DNA of 64,000 nucleotides from Spinellus fusiger. Lineage: Eukaryota; Mucoromycota; Mucoromycetes; Mucorales; Phycomycetaceae. A model generated the notes under the pieces. It did no database searches. It worked only from the letters and a program-made list of their open reading frames with translations, and had not been told where the DNA came from. The position numbers and the translations under genes were made by a program. The stretch is from NCBI GenBank assembly GCA_025094145.1, contig JALLLS010000043.1:186001-250000 (forward strand), in the 5' to 3' direction. Below are positions 1 to 10,850 of this stretch, piece by piece (within the stretch, counting starts at the first letter, position 1; each line of letters begins with the position of its first letter).

Positions 1-189
1 CAGGCTTCTATTATTATAGTCCCTCAATCTTATTTTATTACTACAGTAATTTGCGAAAATCTTAGGTATATTTCTTACATTCCGATATACTTATGTAATA
101 GGAAATACTTATTCTTTGTCATAAAAATATACATTAAGCATATAGTAAATACTTTTAAATTGAATATAATATAAAGAAGGTCAATAAGA

Positions 190-1560
190 TAATTAATAAA
201 ATTTTATTGAAGGTTTTCACTCAATATCTGGTGTTGCTATCTGTTGCCTCCATAACAGCCTTACATCTCCTATGCATACTTGAAATGAGGCCATCTATGG
301 TGTCTTTAGGAATTTTTTCTCATTCTTTTAACAAGATTACCTCTAAATCTTGAGGACCACTTCTAGATGTCATACTCTTTTTGATAGTCTTTTTAAGTTC
401 CTCCTATATGCTCTATGAAGTTTAAGTCTAGGCTTTGTGAGAGCCACTTGTTTATGATGACAATATTCTTATTTGTCTTCCATATATTGAACTTTTTACT
501 CTTATTATATCTAGCGTTGTTCTCTTGAAGCACATAGTCAATCTATTGTAAGGGACCACTGGAAAAAGATAGGCAGATAGTACTAGGTGTTGTGCGTAAT
601 AGACGAGATATAGTAGATAGTATGAGCTGATAACAGATATTAGAATACCGTTTTTATTAAGTCAATTGGATGAGTATTTATAATAATATTTCTATGGTAC
701 TATCCAATTGCTAAGTGCTAAATATTAATGATAAAATAAATGAATTTATGATTAATGATGGGAAGAACCGAGAAATAACTGATAGAGAGGTGGTGTGTGA
801 TTAAATGTAGAGTGATAGATGTAGTCATCACACCTATGGATTCAATATATTGAGGTAAACTAGTTCTTAGTAGTAATCATCCTTTGACATCTCAAAGTAT
901 CTTTTACTATCAATACTATCTTTCACAATCAACAGTCTTCCAACAACTTTACCAGAGAGAGAGAGAGAGAGAACCTCCACACCATTACACTGTCAACTCC
1001 AAACTTCTTTATTGGCTTCAAATTATTTGTTTATAATCCCTTATTCTTTCTTTTGTACTAATCTGGTACGGTTGTTAGTCCTCACCAGCTTGTACTTGGC
1101 CTTATCAGACCAGATGACTGTTTTCCAGTCTTCTTTTGTTCAATAAAGGTAGGCCTTAGCCTAAACAAGCCTCAACCTCTCGTGTTTAATGCTGAGAGAA
1201 GGTTATTTGATCTCCCTGTAAAAAGACAGGCCAAAATTCTATCTTTTTTTTTAAAAAAAAAGGTGTTCATGTACACCTGGGCGGTCATCTGCTTGCAAAG
1301 TTAATCTATTGTCTAAAATGAATCCCTTTCCATCTCACATACAGACACACACACTCTTGTCCTTCTACGTCAGAATAGAATTGCATCTAAAGCCTCTTAC
1401 TGCTTTGAAACAGTCAGTTTCACTGTACCTCTTCATTATAAGGCTGACAGCAGAATAACTGACACCAGATATGACTGTAATATACGTTTGTATGGAGCCA
1501 CGCTGGGTGGCCTTGTGAACAATGAGTTTACAAGTAAAGTCTTTTTTTTTCTGTTTCCGA
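190..1560 (-). pseudogene. Tc1-like DDE transposase relic
   Basis: Degenerate Tc1/mariner transposase read on the minus strand. The C-terminal catalytic-Glu block is recognisable near 405-450 as a WLSQSLDLNFIEHI-like string (the family has WPxQSPDLNPIExxW). A QEDNARxN-like block (second Asp region) lies near 510-535. A block reading NWKTVIWSDKAKYKL at about 1087-1130 matches the first-Asp region. Frames are broken by many stops and indels. About 360 bp between the blocks look like an inserted solo LTR (588-945), followed by a GA repeat at 955-972. No intact ORF survives, so it is not expected to be active. The family call is secure; the ends are approximate because no terminal inverted repeats were resolved. 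Confidence 0.75.
588..945 (-). mobile_element. Putative solo LTR inside a Tc1 relic
   Basis: A 358-bp stretch whose minus strand starts TGTTGG and ends CACAACA, giving the TGTTG...CAACA ends typical of LTR retrotransposons. On the minus strand it carries an AATAAA-type signal near its 3' part (complement of about 651-657). Its layout resembles the LTR-like segments at 10851-11370 and 45940-46327. No clear 5-bp target duplication was found, so this rests on end structure and similarity of layout only. Confidence 0.4.
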
Positions 1561-1926
1561 TAGGCTTTTTGGATTGTTCATTCATGTTAGACATAACAGA
1601 TATTATAGCGAAAAAAGAAATGAAGAATAAGTAAAAAAAAAAAGAATTTTTTTGAGCAAAAAAAAGGTTGGAAAACGAAAGGGGTTATATCTATTTTTCC
1701 GGACACTGTATTCCGAAAATCTTTGGGTGTATATTCATAAAGAAACTCGGGTGTATACTTTAGTATTTATATCTTTCTTTTTACTGCTTCTAGTAACTAT
1801 TTAAAATAAAGTATGGGGTCAAAATGAAGATTGTGGCTTCTAAAACCAGTTGCAGTGCTTCGGGTACCAATTGGACACTTTTTGAAATTTATTTGGTCAC
1901 CCCTTTATTCAGGAACGAGATTCAGA

Positions 1927-3327
1927 TGACATTTAACTTAAAAATTTACACTGAGGATGGCCTAAGAATCATCTATGACGATAACGGAAAGGAAGCTATG
2001 GCAGTTGATGAATTTCATTCTTTTCGCCTTTTAAAATATAAGACCCTTCAGAAATTTATTAAGCATACTGAGATTGATATTTCAAACCCTTTTGAAAGTG
2101 ATACCGATATTATTATAGAGGATAAAGTTGTGATACGTGGTGAGATTGGCTGTGTTGCGCACATGTCCAGAAAACAATAAAATAGAAACAATAAAACAAA
2201 ACAATAACAATAGCAATGACTTGATCGATTAATCAAGTTAAGGTTATATAATAAAAATAAAATGAGATCAAAGATCAGAGACAAAGGGATACAGATGCAA
2301 CAAAAGAATTAGTTTGATCAAATGATCAAACTAAGTAACAAAAATAAGAATAAGGGAAACAACAAATAATTAACGACAGCAGTCGGTAGGTTCAATATTT
2401 CACTCAGGATAATATAACAGAACATAGAACTCAAAGACGGATCAAGATACAAATAGAATAAGAACAAAAGAAAGATGTTTTTAGACAAGTAAAGATAGTG
2501 TTTATTTCAATGAAGTATTCTAGATATTTATATTTTTCTTATCAATTGAATGACTAATAACTATCTTGACTGATGATCTTTGACAAATATTCCAGAGAGA
2601 ATGGAAGAAGAGAAGATGAATAAGAATAAAAAGGAAAAAGGAAAATAGCCGACTATAAGAAGGAGTTAGACGGAGAAAGGAAATTGAAAAAGAGAATAAT
2701 GATAATGGTAATGGTAATTTATCTGAGTCAAACTATTAGGTAGAAAGGTAGAAAGATAAAAGATGTCTAAATAAAGAAGGCTATCCGTAACGGAAGATAT
2801 ATGATGTTGATTTGGTGTTTTGCTGGAAGACCATTCTCTTACGTGTCAGTTGATAAAAAAGATACAGCTAATGAATATAAAAGATACCAACGAGAAATGT
2901 ATATAAATTACATTTTTGAGAGAGAAATTGATTCACGAGGAAGCTGCTAAGCTTGCAAACGTGAACAAACACACAGCTCGAAAATGGGGGCTGAGTACAA
3001 ATTAAATTCTTATGTCTATGTTCCTCAAAAGAAGACAAATAAGACTGGAAAACAGCGTGTTTTTCAGTTAAACAAACAACACAAGGAGAATTTGATAATT
3101 TTCTATGATAAGACACCTACAGCAATTATTCAGGATGGCGTGGAGGACCCGATCAAAATTTTCGAGGGACTGGATATCAAGAAGACAAAGGTCGCCGAAT
3201 TTATAAAAATAGTCCTAAGACTATTAAAACTCAAGCTACTTGGATTGCTGAATGGGCCACAAAGGGAATTGACTATCCCAACAACTGTGTTTTTATTGAT
3301 GAGTCTGGCTTCAATATCAACATGACT
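1927..3327 (+). pseudogene. Truncated Tc1/mariner transposase (relative of the 20.0-21.6 kb element)
   Basis: Plus-strand relic. The N-terminal piece (1927-2060) shows the IY-EDG...DD-GK...VDE pattern seen in the transposase at 20178-21497. It resumes near 2870 with YKRYQRE, then a helix-turn-helix (EAAKLANVNKHTARKW, about 2940-2990, another frame). It reaches the first catalytic-Asp block NNCVFIDESGFNINM at 3281-3325, where it stops abruptly. About 750 bp (roughly 2070-2800) of unrelated AT-rich DNA interrupts it. At 3327 the sequence switches to the terminus of repeat R1, so R1 insertion or recombination probably removed the second Asp and the Glu. Frames are broken and no activity is expected. 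Confidence 0.7.
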
Positions 3328-3420
3328 ACACACCAGGAGATCTTTAGGATATAAAAGGAAATAGTCGAAATACAATTGTTTAAAAATGATAAATCGATTT
3401 GAAAAGGAGCAGAAATAAAT
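3327..3420 (+). repeat. R1 left-terminus fragment
   Basis: Begins TACACACCAGGAGATC and continues with GGATATAAAAGGAAATA, matching the left ends of R1 at 19879 and, more loosely, 5217 and 53425. Similarity is lost by about 3420. It abuts the truncated transposase directly. Confidence 0.6.
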
Positions 3421-3544
3421 TAAGATGTATTCATGTTAGATTTTAAATTAATAAAGATTATGTAGATTTACCTGTAAATATCTGAATCCCATAGGAAACC
3501 ACTTTTGATGTGGCAATATATAATATGAATGCATCAAAAAATAT

Positions 3545-3985
3545 CTATTCTTTTCTACAGAAAGGAGATGGTCGGTGACGACCCTTTGAACACTCTTCTG
3601 CAATTGTATAGATATTCTTTGATGCATTCACATCTCTGTTCCAAACAATTCCGCAACTTTGGTAAGCGCGGATATTGTTGAAATTCACTAATACCTCGGT
3701 GAGGTTATTTGTGTTATAAGTGTGGCAGATCTTGAGAACAACAAAAATAAAACAGAGTAACTGTTAAAAGAGCATTTTATATTGAGTGAGAGGTCAATCA
3801 TGCTTACCCTCGATGTAAAGAACTCATCGACATCAACCAGAAGAAGATCATCTTTTTGTCTCTTTTTCAGTGATTGATATAAAACTCTCGTCAAACCAAC
3901 ACGATGACCTTTAAACTTGGCAGTATCTTTTACCTTTACTCCTGTGCCATAGGCAATTACAGGCAGCTTGGTAGGATCATATTAC
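3545..3985 (-). pseudogene. Fanzor (eukaryotic TnpB-like RNA-guided nuclease) relic A, C-terminal part
   Basis: C-terminal RuvC-like region of a Fanzor protein, the eukaryotic relative of IS200/IS605 TnpB that acts as an RNA-guided DNA nuclease within transposons. Exon 3985-3808 encodes VIAYGTGVKVK, a basic helix, then VDVDEFFTSR, matching the RuvC-II Glu followed by Thr-Ser. A GT-AG intron (3807-3731) keeps the frame. Exon 3730-3545 gives ICHTYNT, then CGIVWNRDVNASKNI, which contains the zinc-ribbon Cys and the RuvC-III Asp (NRDxNA), and ends RPSPFCRKE-stop. The RuvC-I Asp and the whole N-terminal half are not recognisable upstream to about 4700. Some zinc-ribbon cysteines seem degraded. I read it as a dead or 5'-truncated copy. 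Confidence 0.75.
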
Positions 3986-4009
3986 AATCTTTTTAGGTAC
4001 CAATACCCC

Positions 4010-5216
4010 TTTTCAATAATAAAATAATAGTAAAAATAGTTAGTTCGAGATGTATTAATGTACTCTCTATGTGTGTGTCATATTACCCTTGCACTGGCAC
4101 CTTCTTGCCTTTGCCTTTGTAACGGATTCACTGGGTTTATTATAGTAAAAGAATATACAATAGAAACTGACTAACATGTCAAACATAACAAACATACAGA
4201 AACACTCACCATATCACAACTGTTGGTTTATATGCCAGACAAATGCAAACAAGTTAAAGAGGGTAGAAGTTATGAAGAACAACAGACAGTGTGTTTGGCA
4301 GGCATTTATATCCGAACAGAAGAGAACAAAACGAAATTTCACAAGTCATCTAATGAGTCAGAACCACCAAAGTAATGCAGACTACAACAACATTCTAGAA
4401 AAGAAAAGAATTGCTTAAAGAACAGTTGCCTAGTTACCCGTCGTGATCAAATCGTGTGTTGTGTTCCTGTTCATGTACCTTCTTTAATTTCCCTAGACCA
4501 GCCTTTGTATCGAATACTCTATTTTGTCCTCACTGGTAGAGACCAAACTACTACGGATTAATCTTTCTAGTGGTTCTGTTGATAACCACAGTGCCCTTTA
4601 TTACAGAATAAAGGATACATTTACCAAAGTTACATAGTATGGATTTTGAGGCTACTTATCTCTCTCTCTTTAAGCTATAAGGATCAAAGCTATACGATAA
4701 TAACATCTCAGTAAATTCAGAGATGGATCTCCTTCTCTTGTCCTATGTATGTTTCAGGGAAGAGATAAACCTTATTTACAACAAAATCACTTTCTGGAAT
4801 TCTATGGCCTTAAAATACAGGACCAAAATTATACACACTGTAGGATAGGGCAGTCACCCCTCCCAGTCTGCTTGGATGTTCTATGAAGACCATAGCTATT
4901 GCTTGAGAACAGCAAATTAGACAAATTCATAGTAAAAAAAAAGAAATAGAAAACTAGTATAAATCTTTAGTTGTCTACATCTTTAATAAAATAGACTTTA
5001 ATCCAAATAGCTTTCTAGAGTATAAACAAGATAAGCTTTAAGGACTTGGACAGCTGACTGTTTCTTGTTCTCGATTTGTTTTCTTTCTGTATTTCCATAG
5101 AATGCCATTATTATTACAACTACCAGTTTATCTTTTGTCAGCCCACATCCTTCTCTTTTTTGTCAATCTCCGTATGAGTAACCAGCCTTACGAGGTCGTG
5201 TGTGTCTCTTGTCTCA
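4010..5216. other. Non-coding / unassigned region
   Basis: About 1.2 kb of AT-rich sequence between Fanzor relic A and R1 copy A. It contains an 80-codon open frame at 4176-4418 (+) without recognisable domains, and short frames on the minus strand that might be eroded upstream Fanzor exons. No convincing gene, RNA gene or repeat was recognised. Confidence 0.5.
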
Positions 5217-6435
5217 TAGCAACAGAATATTTCTGGGATATATAAAGAAATATACGAACAATGAAATTATATTATTTGTTTTGTTGGCTAATGTGTTTGA
5301 AAAGAACCTTTTCACTGTCTGTCTGTTTTAGCATTGACTATTGACTGTGTAATTAAACACTAAATATTGGATAAAAGGAAGAAGTGAACTTGACATTGCA
5401 ACTCAATCACTGAATTTATTGTTTAACATGTGCTATCCATAAACTCGCAGTGTTTGCAGTATAGCAATGTTTAAAATGTATTTATTATAGGACTCACACC
5501 GAATTAACTCTAGTGGTCATTGTCCATAAAATAGAACCAAACTTACTTGTGTTGAGAACAGTATAGTCATTCATTGACTCAATATTTATAATCACTTCAG
5601 TAACTATGTTATTGTAACTGGTATTAACAGTGGTGCTTAATGATTACAAGGTATTATTTCTAATACTGAACTTTAGGCCCAAGGCAAATAGAATGTGAAT
5701 TGTTTGACTTGTGAATTTTAACTTGTGAGTTTTGATTTGTGAATTTTATAAGTGGAGGCTAGTGTATACATTACCAGAATAGAGAAAGAAAAATTATTAT
5801 TTGTTTTGATATTCCCCTCCTTTTGTTATTTCTCACACTGCACATATAACTTAACACCCAAGTACTTGTCAAGATGAGCATATCTGAGCAAGGTAATGTG
5901 TTATTATTAACAAAGAGAAACAATAGATGGAAGTGACAGATACTACCAAGGACTATTCTAGTGATAAAAAGGTAAGCAGTGTCTTTATCTGGGCTTGAGC
6001 TCATCATATTCCACAAGACATTCATTGTATTGTTATTAAGTAAGTAAAGACTCCTTTCAATTTAGTCTTAGGTGGTCTTCTACAAGGTCAATAATGTCTA
6101 GGGTATACTCCTGAGCATAGTTATCTATCTCCCAATGATAAATCACAAGGATTCTAGGTTGTGGATTCTATTGCTATGAGGGAATGAACTTAGGCAGTAG
6201 CTATAGTCATAATATAGTATTATCTATACTATTACAATAAACAATATTATTCATAAACAATATATTCCATTAATAATACAATTTGATAATAAGGTATCCA
6301 CAAAAAGAAATAATTATTTAGATACTTCTAAACCTTTGATTTTAAACACAGTTTCATAGAAGGGCAATATTCGAGATAGACGTAAAAGGAAGGAGATATC
6401 CCTGCCTAAAAGCCAGAAAAATATCCTGGTGTGTA
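5217..6435 (+). mobile_element. R1 copy A, non-autonomous TIR element (about 1.2 kb)
   Basis: Repeat with related copies at 19879-22981 and 53425-54215 and a fragment at 11950-12060. The right end reads CCTGGTGTGTA, whose complement TACACACCAGGATATTTTTC matches the R1 left-end consensus (TACACACCAGGAGATYTTT). The left end here is degenerate. TA occurs at both ends, as expected for Tc1/mariner insertion. 5235-5650 matches 53435-53830, and 5771-6435 matches 22330-22981 at high similarity by eye. No long ORF is present, so it is probably mobilised in trans. Confidence 0.7.
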
Positions 6436-6623
6436 GAGGCATTGAATTCGCTTGTACACCTACAAAGTCTAGATAGTATTTATCTGTTTTCTTTTTTTTG
6501 TCTATAGTATACATACACTAAAAAAAAAGAAAAAGAAAAAGAGATGGTCATTGGTTTTCTATCCAATGTCCCCCTGCTAATGTCCACTATAAAATACAAC
6601 TATTGCTATAGTGCCGTTGTTGA

Positions 6624-7337
6624 TACACCTTTTTCGGAAAGTATTCACACAACCTCAGAAAAAAATCGCACACTTTATATTTTACTTTTTGCACGATTTC
6701 ATAAATTCTTTTTGCACAAAGTGTGCGAGATTTATTAAAGAATATGTCTACTTAAACATGTCTTAAATTTCAAAGAAGAGTAATAACAAAATCCCTTGGG
6801 ATCACTGATAAAAACATCGCTACATGCTTCAGTAATCCTCATGTTTAACGTCTCATTTTCTAAGAGCTTTTCTCTTTTAGGCTTTTCTCTTCACAACAGA
6901 CCAAAACTGCTCAATAGGATTAGGCTCAGGAGAGTGTGATGGAAGAAATAAATATCCGTGGCCACGACTTACAATAGGCCTACTAATTCTTTTAATGAAA
7001 ACGTGCTTTCTTAAATGATAAAGTACACTTTTTTATCATAAAGTTATAGCCTTTTTGGTGGCCTTGGGTTTTGGCTGAGGCTTCTCGGGTGGTTTTAAGT
7101 CCAAGTAAGTACTGTAGTCTATGATGTTTTGAAGAGGAAAATATTCTTTATCTACATCCATCAATATGGGCTTATTGCCCGATTCATCGGTAGTATTTCC
7201 CTGTGTATCTTTATAGTAGATTTGTAAGCTCATTGTTGAAAAAATAGTATTTCGAAAAGTGTGCAAAAAGAATTTATGAAATTGTGCAAAAAGCAAAATA
7301 TAAAGTGTGCGAAAATTGAAAAAAAAAAAAAAGTGTA
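6624..7337 (-). mobile_element. Internally deleted Tc1/mariner derivative, copy 1 (714 bp)
   Basis: Ends with TA and TIR-like sequence (left TACACCTTTTTCGGAA..., then CACAACCTCAG). On the minus strand it keeps the transposase N-terminus (start near 7233), including the signature YLDLKPPEKP shared with the full transposase at 20178-21497. It then jumps to the C-terminal block SPEPNPIEQFWSVVKR near 6900-6960. The central DDE core with both Asp blocks is missing. Copy 2 at 23652-24341 has the same deletion, so the deleted form itself multiplied, in the manner of a MITE. Confidence 0.8.
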
Positions 7338-7609
7338 TTATTACTATAATTATTACAATTACTATAATTATAATTATTGTTAAGCCCATGAACAAAGCAT
7401 AGCTGAATTGACACTCACTGATCGCCTGCTATTTGTGATATTTATAGCCAATGACATTTCATGAAAATTCTTAAAATACTTAGTGACGCTTCTTTCTTTT
7501 TCTATGGCATTCGGTGTAAATTCAAATTCAGTGCTTACTACTACCGCTACAAAAAAAAAGTGCCTACTGTAGTTAATTTACTCCACGTTACTTACTCTTC
7601 TAATAAACA

Positions 7610-8280
7610 ATGTCTGGTAATGCCCCACAACACGACCTATTCAAATGACTAAACTGTCCTAGACTGGGATTCTACTACTGTGATTCGTAAGCGTGCTGAT
7701 AAGGCCAAGGTAGCCAGGACAGAGGCTGAAATCAATGCTGCAAGAAGAGTAAGTAGAGTGCTGTTATTTCAGCAGAGAAGACTGACAGGTGCCCCCCTCC
7801 TCTTTTTTTCTATTTTCTATTTTTTTCTATGGGATTAGGTGGGTGCTGCTGTTTCAACAGAGAAGAAGAGTAAGTTGGTTCTTTCTATTCATGCAGAGTA
7901 CTGACAGGAACAGCTCTTACCAACGCCAGTCACGCCAATACCAACCACCAACGTATTGCCAAGTTGGACCGTGACGATAACGTCGCTCCTCCACCCAAAG
8001 TAGACGTGTCCGTTGGAAAAGCCCTTCAGAAGGGACGTCAGGAGAAGGGCATTACACAGAAGGATTTGGCTCAGTTGATCAATGAGAAGCCTCAAGTGGT
8101 AATAGACAGCAGTGGTGAGTCATAACCCACTCTTACACTCTTTATTGCTAGGTCAACGAATATGAGTCAGGAAAGGCCATCCCTAACCAGAACATCCTTG
8201 GTAAAATGGAGAGAGCTCTTGGTATTAAGCTGAGAGGAAAGAACATTGGAGAACCTCTTACTTTTGGCAGCAAGAAATGA
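7610..8280 (+). CDS. MBF1: Multiprotein-bridging factor 1 (MBF1), five exons
   Basis: Transcriptional coactivator bridging TBP and bZIP activators; also linked to ribosome-collision frameshift suppression in yeast. Exons 7610-7616, 7663-7748, 7839-7869, 7899-8098 and 8152-8280 join in frame to 150 residues, the normal family length. The N-terminus [18 protein letters not shown] is the MBF1 domain. The C-terminal HTH_3 domain contains [31 protein letters not shown] and ends [10 protein letters not shown]. The first intron splits codon 3, seven bases after the A of ATG. Intron 3 (7870-7898) would be only 29 nt, so its exact ends are less sure. A partial duplicate of exon 3 lies in intron 2 near 7758-7790. 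An AATAAA signal follows at about 8334. Confidence 0.93.
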
Positions 8281-8451
8281 TAGAACAAGTCCTTATATAA
8301 GTCCCCTCCTCTTTTATAGCCCCCTTTTCCACTGAATAAACATACAAAAAGCATGGAGAATACAGTCTCCCATTAATAGATGCCCAGGGAGAGACACCCT
8401 CCAGTCATCGGACTCTCAATTGTATATATATATGCACGTTGTGTGGGAATC

Positions 8452-9701
8452 ATGAGTGAACTTATAATGAGCAAAGACAGGCCGTCTATACAATGGTGCC
8501 ATGGACTTAACACGCCACAGTCATCCCAAGAAGAGAATATTTATCAGAAGATGCTTAATGTGGATATGACATGGCCAGACACAGATGCCTCTGAAGATGA
8601 GGACTTTCTGCCACAGAACCAGCACATCTGTCTACCATCCCCCACTCGAGCCCCCTTCAAAGATAGTGAAGACACACTAGAAAGAAAAAGAAGCCGTACG
8701 AATTCTCTAGGAGTCGTCTATGATACTCGTGAACTGCTAAGACGTCGTGTTGAAGATGAATGTTGTATTGCTGATCTGTCTCATGAGAGAGTTTGTCGAG
8801 TCATTGACCAGGCAATAGACAATGGCCTTGAGACCATAGACTTCAGGTAGGCTAAACAATGAAACTGGCTAACAAAGACAGTCATTTAAACTTGACCGAG
8901 ATTCCACAAGAGATTAGCGAATTGCGACACATCACCATCTTTCATAAAGACAGAAAAATTGTTAAACCGGCGTCTCTCGAAGTGTTCTTGTACTCCAATT
9001 CATTAACCGTCCTCAGTCCTAGCCTGTTTAAACTCAAGAATCTCACCGTCCTTAGTCTCCGTACGTATTGAGTGGTAAACTTACTAATAATCAGGTAACA
9101 ATCGTTTAACAAGCATTTCTCCCGACATTTCTCTCTTGGTAAATCTGGAAGAACTCTCCATTGGCAATAACCACTTGGTAATAGAATGGCTATATATATA
9201 TAAACACATCAACAACAGAAAATAATAACAAAATAATACAAACATACAGAATCCTATTTTAACCACCTTGTCTTGTAGTCTTGTATCCCTTCTGAGCTTA
9301 CGAATATGCCGAAATTAGCCACCCTTTCCCTTTGTCCTAATCCCTATTTATCATGCCCTGACTCCACCCTGCCTCATAAACGTCTGCTTTCTCAGTCTGT
9401 ACCTACTCTAGTAGAAATTGCTAGCAGACAATGGCTAGCAAGTGACAGCAACACCTCAGCTACAGGAATAGCTTTTACTAACCTATTTCCTTGTGTTCTA
9501 CAATCTCGTCTGAATGCCATCTCTCCCACAAACCACTGCTTCAAATGCCAGGCCTTATTTGAATACCCGTGCAGCATTGACATCCTGTGGTGTAATGTTC
9601 TAAACATACGTAATATCCCTGTAGAGCATCGTTTTTGCTCTCTTTCTTGTAGTAATAGCTACATTTCTTCTGTTAATTTAATAAAATGCGAGCAGCCCTA
9701 A
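8452..9701 (+). CDS. Leucine-rich-repeat protein with C-terminal Cys-rich tail
   Basis: Four exons (8452-8846, 8882-9060, 9095-9177, 9279-9701) join in frame to 359 residues. The first 100 residues are acidic and low in complexity (DTDASEDEDF). From about residue 130 there are LRR strands: IDFSHLNLTEIPQEI, LKNLTVLSLRNNRLTSI, LVNLEELSIGNNHL, IPSELTNMPKLATLSLCPNPYLS. The tail has CxxC and CSLSC motifs (FKCQALF..., RFCSLSCSN), perhaps a small zinc-binding unit. Introns are 34-101 nt. The ATG at 8452 is preferred; an upstream in-frame ATG at 8380 lies close to the MBF1 poly(A) signal. Similar uncharacterised LRR proteins exist in other fungi, and the function is unknown. Confidence 0.8.
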
Positions 9702-9731
9702 ATCATAGTAGTTTATAGCGAGTCTTATATT

Positions 9732-10152
9732 TTAAGAAGGGTGAATCCACCCTTTTCATTGACTAATGAATAATGCACAAGAAGTCATCAGTTAGCAAAT
9801 TGTAAAAATAACAACCACAAAACCAATGGTATGGAGTAAGGCATTTATGATAAGCTTTGATTTATTTGAATGCAGTGGATAGATACTTTAGAGATAGTAT
9901 ACTAGTACAATAACCTGTATTAAAATGTGTTCTTTTTGGTGGTGATTTCCTCCAAGTTATTCTATTTGTAATAGTCATTAGAGTAGAATAGAGATATAAA
10001 AGAATAACAAATAAGTTGAATAAAAATAGCAGAATTAATTTTACGTTAACTAATAAAAAAATACCTCTGGAACCAAGAAGACATTGAGGACACCATCAAA
10101 CCAATGGATGATAAATAGTAGCTGACACTATTCAATGTTATTAAAGGCTATT
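9732..10152 (+). repeat. Short TIR-type element related to the 16231-17712 element
   Basis: Starts TTAAGAAGGGTGAATCC and ends near GTTATTAAAGGCTA. The same start occurs at 16231 and the same end (GATAAATA...TATTCAATGTTATTAA) at about 17670-17705. The internal region is only about 0.4 kb and has no ORF. It looks like a short derivative of the longer element. Confidence 0.5.
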
Positions 10153-10189
10153 TAAAGTGACCCAACAAAAATAACTGTGATTTTTCAAA

Positions 10190-10850
10190 TGTAGATTTCC
10201 TTTTTTGGATTCATGATTTTTTAATAGTTATAACTTTATGAATTCATTAGCTAAAGACATAAAACCTTCAATGGGTATATATAAAAGTGTTGATAGTACA
10301 TAAGAGTGGTTTTTATTGTAAGGCTGTTTAGTAACTACTACTATTTCCCGGGATCAATGACTACCTGACATCTCCGCCCCATGCTGGCAATGAGGATATC
10401 TGTCACTTCTTTTAGATGTTTTGCCCCATTCCAGCATCAGGGCCGCCTCCAAATTTTGTTTGGTCGAATATACCCTTATATCTTTCCTAATGATCTTCTA
10501 GGGGTGGGCCCACAGATGCTTAATTAGATTGAGATAAAGGCTTTGCAAGGGCCAGTAAGGAATGGTTTCCACACCATTTGCTGCCTTCCCATTCTCGAGT
10601 TGTCTTACGTAGATAGGGTCTAGCATTGTTCATCTGTAGGCAGTAACTGACTCCAGGGTTTAGGATAGAGAGAAATGCTCGAGTTCATGGAATTAGACAT
10701 CTCCCAAGACATTGGTGTACTTGTTGGAGTTTATCTTACTCTTCACTACGATCCATCTCTCAATATCCTCCCCACTAAAGCAGCTTATACCATCACACCA
10801 CTACCTTCAGACTACCTTGTTTCCTGGAGATTCTCGGGATTAAAGGCCAT
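10190..10850 (-). pseudogene. 3' half of a Tc1-like transposase relic
   Basis: Minus-strand remnant of the C-terminal half of a Tc1 transposase. Blocks correspond to the VMVWGC..., ...INxxKYTNVLGDV and SDRYPHCQHGAE regions of the fuller copy at 41026-42270. The antisense open frame at 10675-10863 is nearly identical to the one at 46315-46503. The N-terminal half is absent and is replaced at 10851 by an LTR-like segment, as in the inverted copy at 45.9-47.0 kb. It is inactive. Confidence 0.7.

Noticed and set aside
3688..3894. Stand-alone 68-aa ORF
   Set aside because: It is Fanzor relic A exon 1 read through into its intron, not a separate gene.
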